A stretch of 64,000 bases of DNA from Diadophis punctatus similis (GCA_023053685.1 JALIGW010000010.1:10449919-10513918); one strand, 5' to 3'; shown: positions 23,853 through 36,051, numbered from the stretch's first letter. Numbers and translations are program-made. Notes: generated by a model from the sequence alone, not told the origin.

Positions 23853-25524
23853 ATTAGTCGAGAAATTAAAAGGGAATGGATGAAGACATTGAAATATTAT
23901 GGAAATGTTTTTTTTCTTCTTATTTAGAGTTAACATTTTATTAAGAGTTGGAATTTTTTGTTTCTTTTATATATAGATTAATATTGTTCAATGAATTAAA
24001 CGATTTGATATTTCAGATAAAATAATGTTAATCGATATGAGAAGTATGAATGATAAATATGAATACTAGAATTTAAAAGATATATTATGATTGTATATTC
24101 TTTTTCTTTTATATATATGAATTTGTTCAAATGAAAAACTTTAAAAGGGGAAAATGTACTATTTTAAGAGTTGAATTCTTAATTGAATAATTCAGAAAGA
24201 TTTTTGATGATTAGTAAGTGAAAAAGCATATTATGATTGTGTATTATTATTATTATTGTTTTAGAAATGAGATGTGTTTAAAGGAAAAATTTAAAAATCA
24301 TATATTTCAAATGTGAAATGTTTAATTTGAGTGAAAATAATCAAAGAAGAAATTTTATGATTAATATAAGAAATTGGAATGTATAATTGGGCATTTAGTT
24401 CGTGATAAAATAGAGGGAGGGGGAAAACATAAACAATGAATAAAGAGACAAAAAAATGGAGGAAGCAATTTGGCCTAAAATTAAGAAGTAGGAGAATAAA
24501 AATTAATTTGGAAACTAATGAACAGCGGAGAATTTAGGAGTAGACATTGGAAAAATAATTGGTGAATATCCCAAATGACAAAACTAGATTTCCTTTTTTT
24601 TTTTTTTTGTGGAGGTAAAATGAAGTTAGCAGTATATACCTAGAAATAAAGTATTACATATAAAGAAATGATATAACAACAAAAAAAATTTCTTAGAAGG
24701 GATATGAAGAGTTTAAATTTGAGATTGTATCATCAGTCTGTTAAACATAAGAGGATAAAAGAGTACTCAGGGGAAGGCTAAGAGGGTGTAAGAGGAAGTA
24801 GAAGGGGAGGAAGAGAAGGAGCAGAGAGAGTAGAGGAGGAGTAAGAAAGTAGGAGGAGATGATGGAGGTAGAGAGGGGGAGTGCAATGGAAAGAAAAGCA
24901 GAATAGACTGATGATTGATGATATAAGCGTATGGATAAGATATTGATTTTTGAATGATGGAGTATAAATGTAAAATTGTGTATTTTATTGTAATGATTTA
25001 AGGTATATGTTCATTGAAATGTAAAAGTGGTGGAGGAAAAAATAAAAAAACTTTTTGAAAAAAAAGAAAAACGTTGTGTAAAGAAGTGGACTTTGCTCAG
25101 GAATGAAGCTGGAAAACCAATAAAGGTACCGTATTTTTCTGAGTATAAGATGCACCTTTTTACCCCCAAAAAGAGGGCAAAAACTTGGGTGCGTCTTATA
25201 CACCAAATGTAGCCCCGCCCAGCCACCCCCACCCTTTGGCCTCTATCTCCCAACAATTTACCTCTTTGCAGCAAACAGGGCAGAGTCTGAATAGCACAAG
25301 GAAGTGATTATCTGCCTCCCGACACACAGCTGAGAGGCTGCAGCCACGTGGTAAAATGAAACTAACTATGGTGGCTGCAAGGAGACAAATTGCTGGGAGA
25401 TGAACTGCTGGCAACGTTGGACTGCTGAAACTGAAAGGAGGCAAGTTAATAACTATAAATGTTTGTAGAGTGTTCAAATTATTAGACTTATTTTTTAAAG
25501 ACTGCTTTATTATTGTTCTAGAGC

Positions 25525-25668
25525 CAGGGGTCTCCAACCTTGGCAACTTTAAGACTTGTGGACTTCAACTCCCAGAATTCAACAGCCAGCTTTGTTAGCT
25601 TTGCTGGCTGTGGAATTCTGGGAGTTGAAGTCCACAAGTCTTAAAGTTGCCAAGGTTGGAGATCCCTG
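25525..25668. repeat. Palindromic hAT-like MITE (hairpin), copy A
   Basis: This 144-bp near-perfect inverted repeat begins CAGGGGTCTCCAACCTTGGC and ends with its complement (GCCAAGGTTGGAGATCCCTG). The arms contain AAGACTTGTGGACTTCAACT and the loop is about 20 bp. CAGGGGTC ends are typical of hAT elements. Relatives lie at 47511-47704, 47747-47862 and 55431-55565. I did not find a clean 8-bp duplication here. Confidence 0.75.
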
Positions 25669-25910
25669 TAAATCTAGACAACTTAACAAAATGAAGAAGC
25701 TTTTTAAAATAAATGCTTGCTCTGAAGAGGCCCAGTGCTTTTGTATCTTCTTTTAAATAGCAGAGAAGGGACGTTGTTACTTACCTGATACGTCCTTTCT
25801 CATAGGGTGGAGCCAGCCTCCAAGAATGGGTTAAATCTGCCCTCTAGCCAATCAGGACCGAGTTTTTTAAAAGTATAAATAGAACCCTCTTGCCTTGGCA
25901 CCCCCTCTTT

Positions 25911-27212
25911 TTACGAGGGAAGAAGGTCAAACTCAAACGTGCTTACCCATTGAACCAACGTATTTAATAGTGAAAAATCCAGAAGAAACAAGACACAAGA
26001 TACCATGAACATATATACAGATTGAAAAGGATGAGGGCAGGGCAAGGACATTTGTTCGTAGGCCAAAGAGATGGCCACGCGAAGCCAACGGCCCACCGTG
26101 GAGGATGATGCTTTACATCCCATGGAAGAAGGGCGAAAGGACACAAAGAGCGCCTCAGTTCGTCGGAAGCTAGAGGTGCATTGCAAATAGATGTCCAAAG
26201 CGCGCCTGACGTGCAGCAAGTGCCATGCACGCTCAGTGTCATTGAGTGGAGCTTGGTAGAAGCTGAGGAGGATGATCTCCTGTGCTTTGTGAAAGTACGT
26301 GTTCACCTTCGGAACGAAGGTGGGGTCCAGACGCAGGACCACCCTGTCGGAGTGAAAGACGCACAGGTCCCCCCTCACAGACAGAGCGGCCAGTTCCAAG
26401 ATCCTGCGTGCGGAAGTCACTGCCACTAGAAACACGACTTTATATGTTAAGTGGACTAGAGAAGCTGTAGCAAGAGGCTCAAACGGGCCCGCAGTGAGAG
26501 CAGTTAATACCTCGGACAAGTCCCAGGTCGGAAACCTATGGACTACGGGAGGACACAGGTTGGTAGCTCCCTTCAGAAACTGTCTCAGGAGCGGGTGAGC
26601 AGAAAGGGAGTACAAGTTCTGACAAGAAAGTACAGTAGATAATGCCGCTACCTGGTGGCGGAGCCTATTGGGGGAGAGACCCTTGGCAAGTCCCTGGTGC
26701 AAAAATTGAATTACATTGATAATCAATAGTTCTACGGGAGAATACCCCACCTGCGTACACCAGCGACAGAAGGCTTTCCACGTAGCGGAATAGATACGCT
26801 CCGTAGACGGTCTCCTGGAGGCCAACATGATTTGAGCAATATTGTCCGGAACCAAGCGATGCCTCAGAGTGAGCCGCTCAACTGCCAGGCAGTCAGTTGT
26901 AGCCAATGTGGCTCTGGATGTGGACTGACCCCTGGACAAGCGACCACTCTGTCGGCGGGATCCGCCAAGGCGATGATGCGGACAGGGACATAAGGTCCAC
27001 GAACCAGGCCCTTCTGGGCCAATGGGGGCTAGGAGAATCACCTCCGCCCTCAACTGCAGGACCCTCCGGATGACCTTGGGATCAAGGGTAGGGGAGGGAA
27101 TGCATACAGTAGCCCTTGCGGCCAGTCGCAATGAAGAGCGTCTGTGCCCTCTGCCCCCTGTGTCCGAAACCTGGTTATAAACCTGGGCAACCTGGCATTC
27201 TCCGGGGTCCAT
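25911..27212 (-). pseudogene. DIRS tyrosine recombinase, C-terminally truncated
   Basis: The core-binding region (RRPSTERIYSATWKAFCRWC) is followed by a catalytic-domain start with the first arginine in TSARRILELAALS. The frame continues through LRLDPTFVPK and GRWLRVAISLAYEQ. The HxxR and nucleophile Tyr blocks that should follow are not visible; instead the frame runs into unrelated residues and the inverted repeat (25911-26010). Such an enzyme would integrate circular DIRS cDNA; this copy should be inactive. The N-terminal ~110 residues of the open frame are from a frame overlapping the RNase H end and are probably not part of the enzyme. Confidence 0.75.
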
Positions 27213-29010
27213 GACCGGCAGACCGAATCGACTGACCAGCTGCTGGAATATGTCCGGATGAAGAGACCACTACGCCGGGTCGATGGAGTTCTGGCTGAGC
27301 CAGTCTGCGGTCGTGTTGCTCACCCCGGAGATGTGCTCTGCTGCGATGGACTGCAGATGCTGTTCTGCCCAGAGCCCCAGTGTCATTGCTTCGGCCATGA
27401 GGCCCTTGGACATGGTCCCACCCTGCTGATTGATGTGGGCCTTCGTCGTGACTTTGTCCGTCAGGACAAGCACATGACTGCCTGACAGAAGGCTCTGGAA
27501 ATGGACTAGGGCCAATCTGACTGCCCTCAACTCTAGCAGGTTGATGGGTAGGCTCTGTTCTGCACTGGACCAAGTGCCCTGGGCAACCTGTGGTGCTGGC
27601 ATCTGTTGTCAGAGTCAGCCTCTGTGGCTCCAGGAAGCCGGTTCCTCTGGTGAAAGCGGCTGAAGACCACCATCGAAGGGATTTTCGCACCACTGGTGGG
27701 AGCCGGACCCTGGCTGGGGAAGCGCTGTGACCGGATCGCTGGAAAGGGAGAAGAAACCATTGAAGGTCTCTGGAGTGCATGTGAGCCCACGGGGTGATGT
27801 GAATGGCTGAGATCATCTTACCCAGAAGGGAAGACAGCTGGTTCAAGGGAACCCTCGTTTGGGCCAGAACACGCTGGACTAAGTCCGATAGGCTGTCTCT
27901 CTGCTCTTGGGACAGGTACACCCTGCACTCCAGAGAGTCAATAATGGGCCCCAGATGAGTCACCCTGGTGGAAGGGGACAGCTGGCTCTTTCCTATGTTG
28001 ACTAGGAACCCGTGGTGCCCAAGGGTGTTAAGGACTACCTGGATGTCCTGCTCTGCCTGGGGCAGGGAGGAAGACTGGATGAGGATGTCATCCAGGTAGC
28101 ACTGGACACACATGGGGATAGCCCTCAGGTGGGTGGTCAAGGCGGCCAGGACCTTGGTAAACACTCTCGGCGCTGAGGACAGGCCGAAGGGCAATGCCAG
28201 ATATTCGTAATGCACCCCTGCATAACAAAACCGGAGGTATTGGTGGTGATATGGATTGATTGGAATGTGGAGGTAGGTCTCCAAAAGGTCAATTGAGGTG
28301 AGAAAGTCGCCTTGCCTAATGCCTGCCAGAATTGATTGCAGGGTGTGCATCTTGAATTTCTTGTAGATGACATATTTATTTAGGCGTTTTAAATCAAGAA
28401 TGGCTCTCCACCCTCCCGAGGATTTTGGGACTACGAACAAGATGGAATAGAATCTCTGCCCCTGTTGGTCCTTGGGCACCTGTTGGATGGCTCGAATGTC
28501 CAGCAGGTGCCTGATGCCCTGATTCATAAGGACCCGTTTGGCAGGAATGGATGACAAGGGACAGCGTAGAAAAAACCTCAGGGGGGGGGGGTGGAAAGAA
28601 ATTCGAGAGGGCCCTGATGATAGGGTCTGTAAAACCCATGCGTCGTTGGTGATTTCCTCCCATCGACCGGCATATAATGCCAGGTGACCCCCAATGGGAG
28701 GAACCGGTGCAGCTCTATTTGTACCGGCGGTAAGGGCGACCACCGGCCCCTCTAAAGGGCCGTTTGGCCTGGGAACCTCTAAAGGTTCTGTCAGGGGCTG
28801 GGCGTGGGCAGCCCCCATACTGTCCCTGGTACCCGGACTGACCCTGGTACCCAGACTGACCCTGGTACCCAGACTGGCCCTCAAGCCGAGTATACCCATG
28901 GTCTGAACCCCTGGATCCCTTCCTAAAGAAGGAGTTAGATTTTTTGGGGTTCCTTGTGCAAGCGGGGAGGATTTTCCGCTTGTTCTTGGTCTCTGTGACG
29001 ATGGGATCAA
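27175..29010 (-). CDS. DIRS reverse transcriptase / RNase H
   Basis: The 611-aa frame has RT motifs in order from about residue 180: FVVPKSSGGWRAILDLKRLN, FLTSIDLLETYLHIPI, YEYLALPFGLSSAPRVFTKV, CYLDDILI (catalytic YLDD) and GFLVNIGKSQLSPS, all characteristic of DIRS RT. RNase H follows (LTLTTDASTTG); a frame change near 27600 moves the remainder to 27270-27602, with ELRAVRLALVHF, LVLTDKVTT and ADWLSQN. The first ~150 residues are Pro/Gly-rich and include four tandem TRVSLGTRVSPG-type repeats (28810-28880). Apart from the RNase H shift the RT domain is uninterrupted. Confidence 0.8.
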   Translation of the reverse strand: MIPSSQRPRTSGKSSPLAQGTPKNLTPSLGRDPGVQTMGILGLRASLGTRVSLGTRVSPGTRDSMGAAHAQPLTEPLEVPRPNGPLEGPVVALTAGTNRAAPVPPIGGHLALYAGRWEEITNDAWVLQTLSSGPSRISFHPPPLRFFLRCPLSSIPAKRVLMNQGIRHLLDIRAIQQVPKDQQGQRFYSILFVVPKSSGGWRAILDLKRLNKYVIYKKFKMHTLQSILAGIRQGDFLTSIDLLETYLHIPINPYHHQYLRFCYAGVHYEYLALPFGLSSAPRVFTKVLAALTTHLRAIPMCVQCYLDDILIQSSSLPQAEQDIQVVLNTLGHHGFLVNIGKSQLSPSTRVTHLGPIIDSLECRVYLSQEQRDSLSDLVQRVLAQTRVPLNQLSSLLGKMISAIHITPWAHMHSRDLQWFLLPFQRSGHSASPARVRLPPVVRKSLRWWSSAAFTRGTGFLEPQRLTLTTDASTTGCPGHLVQCRTEPTHQPARVEGSQIGPSPFPEPSVRQSCACPDGQSHDEGPHQSAGWDHVQGPHGRSNDTGALGRTASAVHRSRAHLRGEQHDRRLAQPELHRPGVVVSSSGHIPAAGQSIRSAGHGPRRMPGCPGL

Positions 29011-29107
29011 GGGCAGGGCCGAAGTGGGACTGACCGGCGATGGGAGCCGTTGCCAGCTTCCACTTATGCTGAGTGTCCGCTGGCCAGGTGCGGAGCCAAT
29101 GCATGCA

Positions 29108-29854
29108 TCAAGCCATCACCGTGGAGCCCATAAAGTGGGCCGTGAAGCAGGCGGCTTGGAGGGTGGCGTCCAAAGTGAACTGTGCCGCCACCAGCAGTTT
29201 CTTCACGTCCTGTTGCGTCCTGGTGTCTGTGGCTGGGATGCATTCCTGTAGGGCGTGCAGCCACTTGAGGGAGACGTGGCTGAAAAAGGAGGCCGTCGTG
29301 GAGGCTCGTACAGCCCAGGCTGCTGCCTGGTGTGCCTTCTGGAGGGCAGACTCAGACCTGCATTCCTCTGGGTGGAGAAGCTCGTCTGGTTCACCCGGTA
29401 ATTGAGTATTGGAATAGAGAGCTTTCACAGGGGCATCTACAGGCGGGACGGTCAAATGCTGTGCCAGTTGGGAGGCAACGTTGAAGTAACACTTGTCTTG
29501 CGCACTTGGCAAGGGACCAGAGGCTGGTGATTGCCATTGTTTTAGTAGAGAGTTTACAAAGAAATTCGGGATGGGAACCACTTCTGATTGCGAAGTTGTG
29601 GCCTCCTCAAATATTGGGTCCTCCTGCACCCCCACTACCTGAGTATCAGCTTTGGTGGTTGAAAGGTTAGCCGTTGTTATGGCCTTGTGCAGGAGTGACC
29701 TAAAAAGACTGGGGTGAAATAGGCCTGTTGTCACTGGAGGTTCGGGAGCCATGTCCTCATCATCGGGCATCTTGATGTCCAGCAAGGCGTCCTCCAAAGG
29801 TTCCTCCTCCCCCTGGTCTATGTCCTGCTGTTCCAGTGAAGCAATGGACCCCAT
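29108..29854 (-). CDS. DIRS gag-like protein, 248 aa
   Basis: An acidic N-terminus (EEEPLEDALLDIKMPDDEDMAPE) is followed by a predicted helical region (SALQKAHQAAAWAVRASTTASFFSHVSLKWLHAL). It is located where DIRS elements carry ORF1 and ends about 100 bp before the RT frame. No zinc knuckle is visible. Role inferred from position: nucleocapsid-like packaging of the element RNA. The frame probably extended further upstream (Pro-rich 29855-30300), now broken. Confidence 0.6.
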   Translation of the reverse strand: MGSIASLEQQDIDQGEEEPLEDALLDIKMPDDEDMAPEPPVTTGLFHPSLFRSLLHKAITTANLSTTKADTQVVGVQEDPIFEEATTSQSEVVPIPNFFVNSLLKQWQSPASGPLPSAQDKCYFNVASQLAQHLTVPPVDAPVKALYSNTQLPGEPDELLHPEECRSESALQKAHQAAAWAVRASTTASFFSHVSLKWLHALQECIPATDTRTQQDVKKLLVAAQFTLDATLQAACFTAHFMGSTVMA

Positions 29855-30693
29855 AGGAGAATGGGACTGGTCCTCAACCTCACCTTGAATGGGAATCTCG
29901 TGAGGGAGAACTGTTGTAGAGGCCGGTCAGGGCGCAGGCAGGGGCTGAGGGTCAGAGGCCATGGCTCAGATGCCCGCTGTGACCCCCTTGCGGATGGCTG
30001 CCTCAATTCTAGCTTGGATTACGCTATCCTCAAGGGGATCTGTGGGAGGGGTTATGGGGATCCCTCCACTGTAATCCCCTTCATCCAGTTTGTTGTCCCC
30101 CCATAGGTCACTCTCCCTGAGCTGGACATCTAAGTTGTCCACAGATAGGTTCTCACATGAACTTGCAGCTCTATGGGCTGGGAGGACAGGAGTTGCACTC
30201 TTGTGCGATTTTGGGGCCGTGGGTGGTAGGAACGCTGGTTCGTGAGCCTGGCCCTTGTGATTGCCCCTTGAAGAATTCCTGTCTTTCTCAGGTGCCTGGG
30301 CCGTCTTTGTGACCCTGGGGCGAGATGGGGGGTGGAGAAGATCGCACAGGAGATCTATCCCTCAGCGTGGTGAGGCCCAAGGGAGAAGCTCCGCCCCCCC
30401 TTATGGGCTCGTCGACAGGGGCTGGCCTGTGGGATTTTTGCTTGGCCTTGCCCTGTTTATTGCCTTTGTCTGCCATTGCGCGCAGCAACTAAGCCCAGGA
30501 GTGTTGGTGGCAAGAGTCAGCATGAGAAGAGAAGGCAGCAGTAAGCAAAAGTTTATTCGGCTCGTTTCTTCGGTGTCAGCTCAGTCAGCTGTAATGCGGC
30601 CCACATGATTCAAAATGGCCACCGTGATGTCGGTGAAGGTTGCGCACGGCCCCTGGCTCCGACAATCAGCTGTAGGGCGGCCAGCGTGTCAGA

Positions 30694-30906
30694 AGATAGC
30701 AATAGCAATAGCACTTAGACTTATATACCACTTCATAGTGCTTTACAGCCCTCTCTAAGCGGTTTAAAGAGTTCAGCATATTGCCCCCAACAATCTGGGT
30801 CCTCATTTTACCCACCTCGGAAGGATGGAAGGCTGAGTCAACCTTGAGCCGGTGAGATTTGAACAGCTGCAGTGCTGCTCTTTAACCACTGCACCACCTC
30901 GGCTCC
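30694..30906 (-). repeat. tRNA-derived SINE in the DIRS 5' region
   Basis: On the minus strand it starts GAGCCGAGGTGGTGCAGTGG (A-box) with B-box-like GTTCAAATCTCACC, then the body CTTCCATCCTTCCGAGGTGG and GGGGGCAATATGCTGAACTC. It ends in GCACTATGAAGTGGTATATAAGTCTAAGTGC plus GCTATT repeats. Part of the head between the A- and B-boxes looks deleted. The 3' end resembles an L2/MIR-like tail. Confidence 0.7.
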
Positions 30907-32042
30907 AGCCAGATGGCTGCCATGACATCACCGGTCGAGGCTTGTAACGGCTTTTCCCGCCGCGCGCTCTGCTACCTTGCTGTCAGCTTGCCTGTCAGTT
31001 TTCTTGCTTACAGACCTTCGCTGTCACGATGGATGCAGGCCACTCGCCCTCATACTCAAAACTCACAGTAAAAATGGCTTAATAGGCACAGAGAGGGTTC
31101 TGTCGGCTAAGGGAGCTGGGCTCCAGCCGACGGGAGAGGAAAGGACGGCCGCTCAAGCGCGAAGCTTCTGCGGCTTGTCGATCTTATCTCACTCTCCGAG
31201 TACCTCTCTCCCTGACAGGCAGCAACTGGGCTCTCTGGGACCTGGACCTGTGAGACCAGTAAGGGCACCCACTATCGCCAAAATGAGAGTCTCTCAGTGG
31301 GAGCCCTGCCTGCAATAGGATGCAGGCAGCGGCTGGGCCTATGACCCGATTCCACCCTCAACCCGTCCTGCAATGACAGCTGTCAGTCGGGGAGTCAATG
31401 CTTGAATCACTTACGTTGAGATCACAATAGATGAAAGGATGTCTAGAATATAGATGAAAGGGTGTCTAGAATAGTTGGTGGAGATGAGCCTCCAAGAATG
31501 GGTAGCACTGTCCTTTTTTGTTAAGGACCGAGGAAAAAGGGGGGGTGCCAAGGCAAGAGGGTTCTATTTATACTTTTAAAAAACCCGGTCCTGATTGGCT
31601 AGAGGGCAGATTTAACCCATTCTTGGAGGCTGGCTCCACCCACTATGGAGAATGTATACTTCCAGAAAGGCACATCAATTTTAAAGATCTGTAAAAGTAT
31701 AATCTGAACTGTAACAGCGTCCTATTTAGTATTAAGATAAGGCAGCTGAGTTAAACCTCACTTAGTCATGTTTGGAGTAGATCTATTTAAATAATTGGGA
31801 GGAGTTAGTGTGACTACATTTAAGAAAAATTTCTGGCATTATGTACATTTTTCCAATTCTTTGCTATTTCTATGGGTCAGGCACACATGCACAGAAATAC
31901 ACAGCAAACAGTGTATATCATATGTACTGTTTGCTGTTTGGCAAATTGCTGGGAGGCAGAGGCCTTTTTTCCTTGTTTTCCTCCCCCAAAACTAAGGTGC
32001 ATCTTATACTCCGGTGTGTCTTATACTCCAAAAAATACGGTA

Positions 32043-32227
32043 CTTAAAAGAAAAGGGAAAATATTGGGGTTTTTGATTGTTTGTTTCTCTCTCTTCTTTT
32101 CTCTCTTCTATGTAACCACATGGTTTGTTTGTTAAGATTTGTTCCTTCCCTAATTTAACTGAGATTTATGGCGGAAATGACTACTGTGTGTATAAATCTC
32201 AGATTTCTGTTTTCCCCTCTTTGTCAT

Positions 32228-32266
<39 letters not shown>

Positions 32267-34099
32267 CCTTGTGCGCCCTTGAGGTAATTGCAACTGTTAA
32301 ATGTCTCTGATCCCTAGAGATAAATTTTAAATTGTTAGAAAAGAGTTAAAAGCACTGAAAAAAGAAAATGTCTTCACCCAGTTTGGTCTGGCCAACCAGA
32401 CTGGGTGAGGAACAGAGTTCAATTTTCTTTCCTCTCTGTACTCTTAAGAGAAGCCCAAGTTCAAGAGGGAATGTTTTAAGTTAATTTACAGGAAAATTTT
32501 GTTCTTACATTCACTGTATGTAAATGCAAACAGTTTTTTAACATTGCTCTTTTGTGATGTTTAATGGATGCCAATTCTCTGCTGGGATGGAAATATCTGT
32601 TCATCCTTTTTCTGAAGCATGTGATACCAGCTTTTCTTCCTTCCTTGTCTGTGATGTCTCAATTTTGTTATAATTGTTTTATCTGTTTAGTAACTGCAAT
32701 ACTGATGTGTTGTTGGTTTTATTCTCAAACTCTGCCTGCAAGCTATCTACCCCCCTTTACCCCTCCCCCAATCTCTAATCCTTTTACAATGCCTTTCCTG
32801 GTAAGATCACCCAGCAAAGGGGGGAGGGGACCCTTGTTCTCATGTCTTTCAGCCCTGCACAAATGACTCTACAACCTGTGGAAGCAGAGCACATGCCTCC
32901 AGAGGAGACCTTCCATTCATTGAGCCAGGAATTGGATTTGGATCCAATCACCATAAGAGTCATCACAGCAACCAGAGTGGAGCAGACCTTCCCAAGCCTT
33001 ATCACCAAGCCAAATCTAACACACTTGAAAGAAAGGACCCTGAGATGGACAAGTAAAGACCAAAAGACTCTTTCCAATTCCCAGAAGACAGCTGGAAAGA
33101 CTATGGGGGAGGGTGGAAATTCATTGTAAGGTTTTCTTTCTTTGCTTCATTCACAGAAATTCATTGTAAGGTTTTCTTTCTTGTCTCATCTATATTGTAA
33201 TCAGTTTAATGTACTCATGTAAGAATTGTATTTGGGAGTGGTTGCCACAGCAAGTTCTGTACACCTTAGATTTTTGTCTGGTGTGAGGGAAATTTGTCCA
33301 AAATGTCTGTATTGCCTGTATTTTAAAAGTAGCTGCATACACAGGGCACACACACGCAGAGACACACCATTCAGAATTAGACTGAGGTTATCCTCTCCAC
33401 CTACCTCCACACAAAGCTCCTCCTAGGTTGATTTTTGCTCTGTGGCACTAAGGCCAAGCAGTCATATCTCCCTGCTAATGGTGGAGTGGCATCCCTCTCA
33501 GGCAATTCCCTCACTTGAAGAGATAGCAGAGATCTCCAAAATCCAAGCCCTGATTGTGATTCACAAATGATGCTGCCCAGTTGCCCAGTAAAGATATGTT
33601 GTACTGGTGGTCCCATGAGTAAGAATCCCAGGGCTCATTGTGTATAATTTTAAAAATACTAAATAGTCCAGATTGTACAATGACTAATCTCAATTTGGCC
33701 TCACAAAATAAGAGCTAGGGCAGGCTCAAGAAACAAGCCTTGAAATGGACAGCCTGTAACTTAAAGGAAAACCATGGCTGTGAAGAATTTTGGGACTTTT
33801 GCTTGCTTAAAACCTGTCTGGAAGCTCACAGAAAGTGATATCAAACATCTGAAAATAATTGGCATGGATACTGTAAATTTCTTTCCAGAACTTTTGCTCT
33901 GGCTGCCAGACCTTCATGGTTGAAAGCTCTCCTTTTGGGAGCCACTGAAGGAATCCTTCTTCTGCTGCCTCTATCAATGCCTCCCCCTTTGCATCAGAAC
34001 AATTAAGAGCACCCATAAAGTCTCCCTGATCAGATCAATCAATCAATCTTGGGCCAGAAAAAGTGTTCAACCCACACGTTTATGGCCCAAAGTGGGGAT
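32043..34099 (+). mobile_element. Presumed 3' internal part of the ERV (no recognisable genes)
   Basis: This 2 kb lies between the TA-flanked transposon and the 3' LTR. I found no pol or env motif. It holds a TG run (about 32230-32262), an imperfect hairpin (32377-32409, CACCCAGTTTGGTCTGG and complement), a hydrophobic 100-codon frame (32564-32866) and a duplicated 26-29 bp segment GAAATTCATTGTAAGGTTTT (33118 and 33159). A purine tract AAAGTGGGGA lies at 34089-34098, immediately before the LTR. Assignment to the ERV rests on position between the paired LTRs. Confidence 0.4.
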
Positions 34100-34666
34100 C
34101 GAAGGAAGTTAGCACCCACCCCTCTCCTAGAAAAATGAAATACCCTAGGAAATATTGAAAAGGAAGAATATGTTTCCCTGGATAAGAAAAGGAGAAACAT
34201 GTTTTAAAGACAAAGCAGCTCCCTGTAGCTCCCTGCCCCCCCCTTCAGCTCCAGGGTGATGGGATTAAGACCTTCACCCTTAGGACATGATAAGATTAGC
34301 TGTCTACCCATCTCACCACATGGCACCTGGGAAGATTGCATCAGCCAGCAAGGTTCAAGCAAACTTCAACTCAGGACAGCCTACAGTGTTGTCCCTGCAT
34401 GGCCCCATGGGAGTCTGACAGCCAATCAGAGTGCATTTCTTGCACAGGAGCGGGAGGCTTCAGGGCAGGGCCCAAGAGAGGGCATAAAATCAAGGGACTC
34501 TCAGCATCTCTGCCCTTTTTTCCCTTCACCCAACATCTTGAAGCATGTGATCCCCCTTTTCACCGAGGAGCTCCAGGGCATTAAACCATCTTTCCAAGCA
34601 GTCTCCATGTTTCCAGTGTCTTTCTTCCCACTTGGAACTGAACCCAGATGGACATTTCTTCAAACA
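34100..34666 (+). repeat. 3' LTR of the ERV
   Basis: It begins CGAAGGAAG (TG mutated to CG) after a purine-rich tract and ends CAAACA. It keeps a CCAAT box and CATAAAATC TATA-like motif, and has ATTAAA (about 34579) where the 5' LTR reads ATTTAA. It is followed by ATGG, matching the 5' flank. Confidence 0.8.
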
Positions 34667-34670
34667 ATGG

Positions 34671-35854
34671 GAAGGGATGACAAGATGCACATCCCAAGAA
34701 CACCCTTTCTGATAATGTAAAATAATGTGGACCTTATTATGGAACCTCTTAGCCTGGCAACCAATGACCCATATATAAACTTTTGTTTAACTAATTATCT
34801 TGTAATTTAATCTGCACAGGAAACAAGAGTTAACTGATCCACTGTAGGACTGCATAAATAGAACAATTGGAAGCCTTCAGGAGTCAACATGTCTGACCTC
34901 CTCTATTATCATATGAATTTTTCAACCATGCTACCAAAAAAACCACATAATGTAGACAGAACCAAATTGTCTAATGTTGTTTAGATGAGTATCTTGGTTT
35001 TACTTGGAAATGATTTCCCATCTGTGTTAAAACAAACAAGTTGAAAATATGAACATTGTTGAAAAGGTCACATTTTACACTTGAGTCACTACTCAGGTTA
35101 GTAGGTGGTATAAAGTAGTATGTGCACACAAAGTAAAGGTTTTAAACATATATATTTATTGCTTTTTGTTACATTAATTAAAGCTTTAAATGACAGGTAA
35201 ATTATTGGCCTTCGAATCTTCTCCGACAATTCCTGAAAAGACTTTTTAAAGTGTGTGTTGTTTACTACCGCTCGCCAAGTTAGTGGATAAAACACTATTA
35301 TCATACATCATGACAGCAATTTTGGTGTTTCTTTAATTATATGGAATTCAGGCAGTAAGAAATAAACTATAGTGTCTGGAACAACTTGAATTCTTAATAT
35401 AAAAATGCCTTTCAAGGAAAAAATCTAAAATGTCTGAAATTCATACTCTTTGTTTCTGGTCCTCTTTATTTTTCTTTTCAGCACAGAATTACATTTACTT
35501 CTTTAATTTCAGTTATATAATCTCTTTTCCTTTTTAAAAAATTACATTCAAATGTAAATTCATAAATTACACTTTTTGTCAGAACATTCACTCTGTAGAG
35601 CTAAGGAACAAGAATAACTATTGATGTGAAATAATTTAATTTTAATTATGGAATAACAATAACCCTAATGTATAACTTCTGTACAATAAAGTTTCATCAG
35701 CCACAGAACCAAGACAAATACAGGAACCCTATAGGTACAAAAAACTATTAATCTTTGTGTATCTGCTTACTTATTTGTTCTCCTTCTGCCCATTTTAAAC
35801 TAGCTAAAACAGTTTCTGTGCAGTTAGTTGCCAAAAGAAATCTACATAATATTG
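34671..35854. other. No gene or repeat recognised
   Basis: AT-rich single-copy-looking sequence between the provirus and the next LTR. All reading frames are short and without motifs. Confidence 0.5.
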
Positions 35855-36051
35855 TGTAGAAAGTCCCACCCCCAGAAAAATGAAATATTTTGGGGAATAT
35901 TAAAAAAGACAGAATATTATATTTCCCTAAAGGAGAAATATGTTTCTAGAGGCAGAAAGCAGCCCTCAGTCTTTCTTAATAGCCCACAGGAGATGCCAGT
36001 ACTCAAGGAGATCAAGAGCTTATTGAAAGAAGAAGCCATCTAGATGGCTCC

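Larger units (their letters stand above)
25783..31668 (-). mobile_element. DIRS-type tyrosine-recombinase retrotransposon
   Basis: The ends are inverted, not direct, repeats: 25783-25915 and 31533-31668 share GGTGGAGCCAGCCTCCAAGA, the TATA-bearing AAAAGTATAAATAGAACCCT and the GGCACCCCCTCTTTTT-type block in opposite orientation. A short internal copy (GCCTCCAAGAATGGGTAGCA, 31490-31509) resembles the internal complementary region of DIRS. Gene order on the minus strand is gag-like, RT/RNase H, tyrosine recombinase. A SINE sits in the 5' region. There is no target duplication, as expected for recombinase-mediated insertion. Confidence 0.85.
25129..32040. mobile_element. TA-flanked non-autonomous DNA transposon, split by a MITE and DIRS
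   Basis: The left end CCGTATTTTTCTGAGTATAA and right end CTCCAAAAAATACGG are inverted repeats, each flanked by TA (25127-25128 and 32041-32042). A second motif AAGRTGCACC/GGTGCRTCTTATAC lies just inside each end. Own sequence is 25129-25524, 25669-25782 and 31669-32040; the rest is later insertions. Related copies are at 42032-42715 and 47391-48470. No transposase is visible. TA duplication fits a Tc1/mariner-type or ISL2EU-type element; I cannot decide between them. Confidence 0.65.

Noticed and set aside
32564..32866. 100-codon hydrophobic frame, possible envelope membrane segment
   Set aside because: No cysteine motif, immunosuppressive-like region or heptads; too weak to call.
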